Assembly: GCF_008122505.1 (NCBI RefSeq)
Contig: NZ_VSSB01000001.1
Location: forward strand, 666,891-730,890
DNA: 64,000 bases
Origin: Agromyces mariniharenae
GTDB lineage: Bacteria; Actinomycetota; Actinomycetes; Actinomycetales; Microbacteriaceae
Direction of reading: 5' to 3'
Under the pieces are notes generated by a model. It saw nothing but the letters and a program-made list of their open reading frames with translations, made no database searches and was not told the DNA's origin. Both the position numbers and the translations under genes were made by a program. Shown in pieces: positions 58,852 to 64,000 of the stretch (position 1 is its first letter; each line of letters begins with the position of its first letter).

Positions 58852-59547
58852 TCAGCCCCGCGCCGCCACCACCTCGTCGACCCAGGCCGGCACCTCGAAG
58901 CTCGCGGGGCCGTGGCGCACCTCGTCGAACAGCGGCGTGATCTCGCTCGCCGCGAGGTTGAGCTCGACCGTGCGCGCGCCCTGCTCCGCGGCCGTCATCA
59001 CGAACCCGGCCGCCGGGTAGACGGCGCCCGACGTGCCGATCGCGGCGAACACGTCGCAGGCGAGCAGCGCCTCGTCGATCGCATCGAGCTCGTACGGCAT
59101 CTCGCCGAACCAGACGACGTCGGGTCGCAGCATCCGCCGGCCGCAGACCGGGCACGGCGGCCGTTCGACGAGCTCGGCCGTGACGGGCGTTCGCGCGCCG
59201 CAGTTCGCGCACAGCGCGGTGAGCAGGTCGCCGTGCATGTGCACCACGCGCTTCGAGCCCGCCCGCTCGTGGAGGTCGTCGATGTTCTGCGTGACGACGA
59301 GCAGGTCGTCGCCGAGGGCGCGCTCGAGCCGGGCGAGCGCATCGTGCGCCGGATTCGGCTCCGCCTGCGCGACCGCGTGGCGGCGCAGGTCGTAGAACCG
59401 CTGCACCGTGTCGGGGTCGCGCTCGAACGCCTCGGGCGTCGCGACGTCCTCGACGCGGTGCCCCTCCCAGAGGCCGCCGGCATCGCGGAACGTCGGCACG
59501 CCGCTCTCCGCGGAGATGCCGGCACCCGTGAGCACGACGAATCGCAT
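58852..59547 (-). CDS. cobB: Sir2-family NAD-dependent protein deacylase (sirtuin class III)
   Basis: 231 residues. GAGISAESGVPTFRDAGGLW (NAD loop), FYDLRRH (the Tyr/Arg pair of class III desuccinylases), TQNIDDLHERAG and catalytic His in VHMHG, zinc knuckle CANCG ... CPVCG, and IGTSGAVYPAAGF. Removes acetyl or succinyl groups from lysine using NAD. ATG 59547. Stands alone between the antiporter and a membrane protein. Confidence 0.94.
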   Translation of the reverse strand: MRFVVLTGAGISAESGVPTFRDAGGLWEGHRVEDVATPEAFERDPDTVQRFYDLRRHAVAQAEPNPAHDALARLERALGDDLLVVTQNIDDLHERAGSKRVVHMHGDLLTALCANCGARTPVTAELVERPPCPVCGRRMLRPDVVWFGEMPYELDAIDEALLACDVFAAIGTSGAVYPAAGFVMTAAEQGARTVELNLAASEITPLFDEVRHGPASFEVPAWVDEVVAARG

Positions 59548-59674
59548 GGTCCATTGAACCGCGCCGATCCCCCGCGTCGCATCCGTCGACTCGCCGGGCG
59601 TACGACGACGGGCGTACCGCAGGTGACTCCGTCGAGCGGATGCCCCGCCGCCGCGCCGCAGGCATCGTGGAGGC

Positions 59675-60319
59675 ATGTCCACCGCCACGCGCACGACCTC
59701 GCCCGGCCCGGCGCCGGCACGAACCGCCCCGGCGCGCTCGACGCCGACCCGAAACGCCTCGGCGGCGTCCCGAGCCGCTCGGCTGACCTCGGCCGCACCA
59801 CGTCCGGCGACGGGTGCCCGCGTCATCCGGATGCCGCTGTCCACACGGCTGCGGAAGCTCCTGCTGCTCGTGCACATCGCATCCGCCGGGGTGTGGCTCG
59901 GCCTCGACCTCGTGCTCGGGATCCTCGTCGGGACCGCCCTGCTCGGCGACCCGACCGGCGCCGGCGCGGCCGCAGCGACCATGGCCGCCGTCGCGACGTG
60001 GCCGCTCGTGGTGGTCGGCGGGCTCACGCTCGCGACCGGCGTGCTGCTCGGCCTCGGCACGAAGTACGGGCTCGTGCGCTATTGGTGGGTGCTCGTGAAG
60101 CTCGTCGTGAACGTCGTGCTCGTGACCCTCGTCGTGCTCGTGCTCTGGCCCGGCGTCACGGCAGTGGGCGAGGCGGGGCGTTCGGCACTCGCCGATGGCA
60201 GCGCGCCGACGATGCCCGCGACGCTGGTCTTTCCGCCCATCGTCTCGTCGACGGCGCTCATCGTGGCGATGACCCTCTCGGTGTTCAAGCCCTGGGGTCG
60301 CACGCGCCGAGCGGGTTAG
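59675..60319 (+). CDS. membrane protein, DUF2269-like
   Basis: 214 residues. A disordered Ser/Thr/Ala/Pro head (1 to about 50) then four to five helices: LLLLVHIASAGVWLGLDLVLGILVG, MAAVATWPLVVVGGLTLATGVLL, YWWVLVKLVVNVVLVTLVVLVL, TLVFPPIVSSTALIVAMTLSVF. The pattern with VHIASAGVWLG resembles DUF2269-type proteins. ATG 59675 follows GGAGG closely; an ATG at 59831 would drop the head. Function unknown. Confidence 0.75.
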   Translation: MSTATRTTSPGPAPARTAPARSTPTRNASAASRAARLTSAAPRPATGARVIRMPLSTRLRKLLLLVHIASAGVWLGLDLVLGILVGTALLGDPTGAGAAAATMAAVATWPLVVVGGLTLATGVLLGLGTKYGLVRYWWVLVKLVVNVVLVTLVVLVLWPGVTAVGEAGRSALADGSAPTMPATLVFPPIVSSTALIVAMTLSVFKPWGRTRRAG

Positions 60320-60334
60320 CGCTTCGCGTCGGCG

Positions 60335-60662
60335 GTGCCGAAGTGCCGAAGTGCCGAAGGGCCGAAGTGCCACTCTCGTACTCGAATCTCGGTTCCGAAG
60401 TGCCGAAGTGCCGAAGTGCCGAAGTGCCGAAGTGCCACTCTCGTACTCGGAGCTCGGTTCCGAAGTTCCGAAGTTCCGAAGTGCCGAAGTGCCGAAGTGC
60501 CACTCTCGTACTCGAATCTCGGTTCCGAAGTTCCGAAGTTCCGAAGTTCCGAAGGATCCGGGGACTTCGACGTTCCGGATCCGTTGCCGCCAGACAAGTC
60601 GGTTCCCAAGTTCCCGAGTTCCCGAGTTCCCGAGTTCCCGAGTTCCCGAGTTCCCGCGTTTC
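60335..60662. repeat. octamer satellite with a 65-bp higher-order unit
   Basis: Runs of three related 8-bp units: GCCGAAGT (from about 60335), TTCCGAAG (from about 60458), and GTTCCCGA (about 60602-60655). Within 60369-60556 a 65-bp unit starting GCCACTCTCGTACTCG is repeated at 60369, 60434 and 60499. Because 3 x 8 = 24 bases, each strand reads as an open frame with an 8-residue period (ALRHFGTS), but there is no ribosome binding site or other coding evidence. The region (60320-60737) lies between two convergent membrane-protein genes. Confidence 0.93.
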
Positions 60663-60737
60663 CGGGATCGTTGGATCTCCCCGATTCCGGCGCCGAAGTG
60701 GCGAACTGAGCGGATGCCGCGCCGAGCTGGGCCGCGC

Positions 60738-60932
60738 TCAGCGCTCGATCTCGCGCCGGTCGTCGGACGGACGCACGAGCGCCCGCAGCACGAAGAACAC
60801 GATCACCGCGACGACCGCCACGATCGCGAGCTTGCCGATGAACCAGAGCAGGCTGAACAGCAGGTCCACGAGGAACCACGCGACGATGACGGCGACGATC
60901 ACGCCGAGGACGGTCCAGACGGTGCGGCTCAC
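60738..60932 (-). CDS. small membrane protein
   Basis: 64 residues, GTG start: two hydrophobic segments (VLGVIVAVIVAWFLVDLLFSLLW and LAIVAVVAVIVFFVLRALV) and a charged end RPSDDRREIER. I have the impression of similar small proteins in related genomes; function unknown. Confidence 0.7.
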   Translation of the reverse strand: MSRTVWTVLGVIVAVIVAWFLVDLLFSLLWFIGKLAIVAVVAVIVFFVLRALVRPSDDRREIER

Positions 60933-60941
60933 CCTTCGAGG

Positions 60942-61709
60942 CTAGTCCGCCGCGGCTGGAATCCCGCCGAGTCGTGCTGAGATCTCCGCCGCCGTCGCGC
61001 GAGCGGCGGCCACCACCTCGTCGAGGCCGACCGAGCTGTACGACGTCGCGACGTACGGCACCGTGAGGGCGGCGACCGTGTGCCCGCGCCGGTCGGTGAT
61101 CGCGACCGCGACATCCGTCACGCCCGCCTGCAGCCGGTCGGGCCGGGCGAGCCAGCCGTCGGCGAGCTGCGCGGCCTCGCCCGGTCCGAGCGGAGTGGCC
61201 GCCGCGGCATCCGTGCCCGCGGCGAGCACCGCACCGGTCGCGGTCGACTCGATCGGGAAGCGCGCCCCGACCCGCACCTGGTAGCCGAAGTCGGCAGGCG
61301 ACTCCGCCTGCGCGACGATGCGCACGGCGCCGGCGTCGTCGATGCCGAGGTTGCAGGACTGGCGCACCGCGTCGGCGAGCGCGCGCATCGGCCCCGAGGC
61401 GAGCTGTACGAGCCCGCGCAGCGGAGGGTGCCGGTGCGCGAGGTCGAACAGCGCCATCGAGAGCACGTACCGGCCCGACCGGTCGTCGCGCGTGAGGTAG
61501 CCGCGCCGCTCGAGGGTGGCGAGCACGCGGTAGATCTGGCTCACGTTGCGGCCGACGCGCTCGGCGATCTCGGTCTGCGTGAGTCCGCCCGCTTCGCCCG
61601 CGAGGAGCTCGAGGATGTCGAGCGCCTTGTCGAGGGCCGGGGCGGCGTAGTCGGTGCCGCGGTCGGCCCGCACGGTGCGTTCGGTGCGTGAGGCGCTGCG
61701 CTCGGCCAT
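60942..61709 (-). CDS. IclR-family transcriptional regulator
   Basis: 255 residues. Winged HTH at about 22-85 (APALDKALDILELLAGEAGGLTQTEIAERVGRNVSQIYRVLATLERRGYLTRDDRSGRY in part), then the IclR ligand domain (GYQVRVGARFPIESTATGAVLAA). It begins 20 bases after the SAHH-like gene's stop, on the same strand, so they form one operon, divergent from the transsulfuration gene. Probably controls both through the AT-rich sites at 62921-62950. Confidence 0.93.
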   Translation of the reverse strand: MAERSASRTERTVRADRGTDYAAPALDKALDILELLAGEAGGLTQTEIAERVGRNVSQIYRVLATLERRGYLTRDDRSGRYVLSMALFDLAHRHPPLRGLVQLASGPMRALADAVRQSCNLGIDDAGAVRIVAQAESPADFGYQVRVGARFPIESTATGAVLAAGTDAAAATPLGPGEAAQLADGWLARPDRLQAGVTDVAVAITDRRGHTVAALTVPYVATSYSSVGLDEVVAAARATAAEISARLGGIPAAAD

Positions 61710-61729
61710 CGGATGCCCCGTCGCGGCCG

Positions 61730-62911
61730 TCAGCGGTCGGCGCCGAGCGCGCGCACGAACCGGCGGGCGATCTCGCGCTCCAGGTCGTCGGGCACGGGCT
61801 GCGCCCCGGGCACGAGCGTGGACGCGGCCGTCGCGACCCGCTCGAGCGAGAGCGACTGCAACAGGAAGCCGAGGTCCATGGCCTCGAGCGAGTTGCCCTT
61901 GGGCTCGCGGCCGGCGAGGTTCACCATGCGTCCGCCGGCGAGCAGGATCACGTGCCGACCGTCGGGCAGGTCGATGCGCTCGATCGCGGCGTCGAGCTCG
62001 GTGACCTCGCTCGCGCGGGCGTACAGCGACGCCACGTCGATCTCCCACGGGAAGTGACCCGCGTTCGCGAGCACCGCGCCGTCGGGCATGCGGTCGACGA
62101 TCTCGTCGGTGATGATGCCCGGATGCCCCGTCGCGGTGATGAAGAACTCGCCCCACTCGGCGAGCTCGCCGAGGTCGGCGACGCGGTAGCCGTCGAGCGC
62201 GGCCTCGAACGCCTTGAGCTCGTCGATCTCGGCGACGGCGACCCGGCCGCCGAACGCGCGGAGGTACTGCGCGATGCCGCGGCCGCACCACCCGTAGCCC
62301 GCGACGACGAACCGACGCCCCGGGATCATCAGGTTCGTGATGCGCATGAGGCTCTCGACGACCGACTGCCCGACGCCGTGCCGGTTCTCGCCGATCGCCT
62401 TCAGTGCGCTGTCGTTGATGACGATGGTCGGGAACGGGATGCGGCCAGCGAGCTCCGACCGCAGCCGGATGCCGCCGCTCGTCGTCTCCTCGGTGCCGCC
62501 CACCACGCCGTCGGCGAGGCCGGCCGCCACGACGCCCGCGGCGAGGTCGGCGCCGTTGTCGAGCAGGATGTGGGGGCGCGCCTCGACGACGGAGGCCACG
62601 TTCGCCTCGTGCTGGGCGAGCGTGTCGTCGCGCGCGCCGAACACGGTCATGCCCTGGCCGCGCAGGAACGCGACGACGTCGTCCTGCGTGGAGCCGTGGT
62701 TGCCGGTCGCGACGATCTCGGCGCCACCGGCGGCGAGCACCTCGAGCAGCACGGCCGTCTTCGGCTCGACGTGCAGTGACATCCCGACGCGGCGGCCGTC
62801 GAACGGCCGGCGCTCGGCGAACTCGTCGCGCACCGCGGCGAGGAGCGGCATCCGCGACCTGATCCAGCGGGTGCGCGCGGCACCGCGTTCGAGGAGCTCC
62901 GACATCGGCAT
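61730..62911 (-). CDS. S-adenosylhomocysteine hydrolase-like protein, divergent
   Basis: 393 residues. Recognisable SAHH blocks: MSLHVEPKTAVLLEVLAAGGAEI, GNHGSTQDDVVAFL (canonical N-P-L-S-T-Q-D-D), EETTSGGIRL, INDSALKAIGENRHGVGQSVVESLMRITN, and NAD motif VVAGYGWCGRGIAQYLRAFG. It is shorter than classical SAHH (about 430-490), lacks the C-terminal K-x4-Y-R-Y tail that binds NAD in the neighbour subunit, and has HGST for PLST. It may use another substrate. ATG 62911 (MPMSELL) or 62905 (MSELL). Divergent from a transsulfuration enzyme, consistent with homocysteine metabolism. Confidence 0.85.
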   Translation of the reverse strand: MPMSELLERGAARTRWIRSRMPLLAAVRDEFAERRPFDGRRVGMSLHVEPKTAVLLEVLAAGGAEIVATGNHGSTQDDVVAFLRGQGMTVFGARDDTLAQHEANVASVVEARPHILLDNGADLAAGVVAAGLADGVVGGTEETTSGGIRLRSELAGRIPFPTIVINDSALKAIGENRHGVGQSVVESLMRITNLMIPGRRFVVAGYGWCGRGIAQYLRAFGGRVAVAEIDELKAFEAALDGYRVADLGELAEWGEFFITATGHPGIITDEIVDRMPDGAVLANAGHFPWEIDVASLYARASEVTELDAAIERIDLPDGRHVILLAGGRMVNLAGREPKGNSLEAMDLGFLLQSLSLERVATAASTLVPGAQPVPDDLEREIARRFVRALGADR

Positions 62912-62920
62912 GACCTGACT

Positions 62921-62950
62921 TTCATATATGAATGGTGCTTTCACATATGG
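62921..62950. promoter_or_regulatory. AT-rich palindromic sites in the IclR-controlled divergent promoter
   Basis: TTCATATATGAA (62921-62932) is a perfect palindrome; TTTCACATATGG (62939-62950) is a related half-symmetric copy about 19 bases on. They begin 10 bases upstream of the SAHH-like start and stand out strongly in this GC-rich sequence. Likely operators for the IclR protein. Confidence 0.7.
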
Positions 62951-63053
62951 TAACGGATGCCGCGTCACGACCGCCATCCCCGGGATACGCTGGCCCGTGC
63001 GCCTGCCGCCGCCGCGGCATCCGCTCCCCTCAGGACCACCGGGAGGCACCGCA

Positions 63054-64000
63054 GTGCACGAGACGACCGAGGCCGGCGCACCGGCCCTCCACCCCGACAC
63101 CGTCGCGATCATCGCCGGGCGTCCGCCGCACGAGCCCGACGCCCCGATGAGCGTGCCCGTGCACCTCACGTCGACGTACGTGGCGGGCGGCGATCACGTG
63201 TACGGCCGGTACGGCAACCCCACCTGGACGGCGTTCGAGGACGCGCTCGGCGCGCTCGAGGGCGGCCGGTGCGTGGCGTTCGCCTCGGGAATGGCCGCGA
63301 TCGCGGCGGTGCTCGACCTCGTGGAGCCGGGCGGCGTCGTCGTCGCGCCGCGTCACTCGTACACGGGCACGGTCGCCCTGCTCGACGAGCTCCAGGCGAA
63401 GGGTCGCCTGCGTGCCGCCTACGTCGACATCACCGACACCGCGGCGGTCGCCGCCGCGTGCCGCGACGCGGCGATGGTCTGGTTCGAGTCGCCGACGAAC
63501 CCCGCGCTCGAGGTGGCCGAGATCTCCGCCATCGCCGCGGCGGCGCACGAGCACGGCGCGCTCGTCGTGGTCGACAACACGTTCGCGACCCCGCTGCTGC
63601 AGCAGCCCCTCGCCCTCGGCGCCGACCTCGTGGTGCACTCGGCGACGAAGTACATCTCGGGCCACAGCGACGTCCTCATGGGCGCGGTCGTCGCAGCATC
63701 CGACGCGCACGCCGACGCCGTCGTGCACCGACGCTCGCTCACCGGCGGGATCCCGGCGCCGCTCGAGACGTTCCTCGCGCTGCGCGGCCTGCGCACCCTG
63801 CCCGTGCGACTCGAGCGCGCACAGGCGAACGCGCAGGAGCTCGTGCGCCGGCTCACGGGGCATCCGGCGCTCGAGGAGGTGCGCTACCCCGGCTTCGGCG
63901 CGATCGTGTCGATCGTCGTGCGCGGCGGCGCCGAGCCCGCCGAGGCCCTCGCCGAGCGCACGAGCCTGTGGGTGCACGCGACGAGCCTCGGCGGCGTCGA
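63054..64000 (+). CDS. PLP-dependent transsulfuration enzyme (cystathionine gamma-synthase/lyase family), 3' end outside window
   Basis: At least 315 residues, open to the window end. MetB/MetC/MetZ-family blocks: VHLTSTYVAGGDHVYGRYGNPTWTAFEDALGALEGG, FASGMAAIAAVLDLV, WFESPTNPALEV, VVDNTFATPLLQQPLALGADLVVHSATKYISGHSD with the PLP-binding Lys in SATKY. GTG start at 63054 after GGGAGGCACC. It makes or breaks the thioether of cystathionine or a similar sulfur amino acid. Divergent from the SAHH-like/IclR operon. Confidence 0.93.
   Translation, partial: MHETTEAGAPALHPDTVAIIAGRPPHEPDAPMSVPVHLTSTYVAGGDHVYGRYGNPTWTAFEDALGALEGGRCVAFASGMAAIAAVLDLVEPGGVVVAPRHSYTGTVALLDELQAKGRLRAAYVDITDTAAVAAACRDAAMVWFESPTNPALEVAEISAIAAAAHEHGALVVVDNTFATPLLQQPLALGADLVVHSATKYISGHSDVLMGAVVAASDAHADAVVHRRSLTGGIPAPLETFLALRGLRTLPVRLERAQANAQELVRRLTGHPALEEVRYPGFGAIVSIVVRGGAEPAEALAERTSLWVHATSLGGV

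Noticed and set aside
60369..60556. CRISPR-like array
   Set aside because: The 65-bp units are repeats throughout with no unique spacers, and no cas genes are near.
60285..60879. Repetitive ALRHFGTS-like protein on the minus strand
   Set aside because: The frame exists only because three 8-bp repeats make 24 bases. It is open on both strands and has no start signal; it overlaps the supported membrane-protein genes at both ends.
1..64000. tRNA or rRNA genes, insertion sequences, prophage or integrative elements
   Set aside because: I looked for T-loop motifs, transposase or integrase signatures and att-like direct repeats at tRNA ends and found none.

Overview
The window is a stretch of a very GC-rich (by eye well above 70 % G+C) actinobacterial chromosome, most likely Microbacteriaceae (an Agromyces- or Microbacterium-like soil or plant-associated genus). 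The evidence is the codon usage, the many ATGA/GTGA stop-start overlaps, a dense set of LacI, ROK, IclR and MarR regulators next to sugar catabolic genes, and repeat families such as the VVE-stop hairpin that I associate with this family. I see no rRNA, tRNA, CRISPR, insertion sequence or phage genes.

Layout. 1-3.4 kb: a partial serine hydrolase, an M24-fold protein without its usual metal ligands, and a LacI regulator. 3.5-10.2 kb: a divergent six-gene overlapping operon that reads as an oxidative uronate/aldarate route to 2-oxoglutarate (uronate dehydrogenase-like, aldarate dehydratase-like, 5-dehydro-4-deoxyglucarate dehydratase, 2,5-dioxovalerate dehydrogenase) plus a GH43-like protein and an MFS carrier. 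10.3-11.5 kb: flavohaemoprotein with two tandem operators. 11.8-14.4 kb: Gfo/Idh dehydrogenase and divergent LacI. 14.4-15.1 kb: gene-free region with long hairpins. 15.1-18.6 kb: Gfo/Idh, DUF993 and sugar-isomerase trio. 18.7-25.5 kb: DUF1254 protein, a seven-helix membrane protein, a DUF4062-STAND-TPR protein and a divergent cysteine-less thioredoxin-reductase relative with extra N-terminal domains. 25.6-32.3 kb: ABC exporter, Eis-like acetyltransferase, and a XylFGH-type sugar ABC importer. 32.4-42.7 kb: mostly housekeeping or unlinked genes (AI-2E permease family, Ser/Thr kinase, DHA2 efflux, lipase maturation factor, FAD oxidoreductase, Nudix, metallo-beta-lactamase fold, NADP reductase with MarR, YcxB-like).

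42.9-44.2 kb: an accessory ClpP pair whose second subunit has lost the catalytic serine. 44.1-53.4 kb: a bidirectional locus, one arm being a polar amino-acid ABC importer, asparaginase II, CutC and a ROK kinase, the other a ROK repressor, a Gfo/Idh dehydrogenase and an SDR. The combination suggests uptake and breakdown of an amino-acid-sugar conjugate and is the best candidate here for an undescribed pathway. 53.5-64 kb: a frameshifted secreted protein, XRE and MarR regulators, an FMN reductase with a near-consensus promoter carrying three operator copies, a DUF1540 protein downstream of an iron-box-like site, an NhaA-DsbA fusion, a sirtuin, an octamer satellite, and an IclR/SAHH-like/transsulfuration locus that runs off the end.

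Across the window the motif GCGGCATCCG and its complement recur far more often than composition predicts, both inside genes and as perfect palindromes at gene ends.
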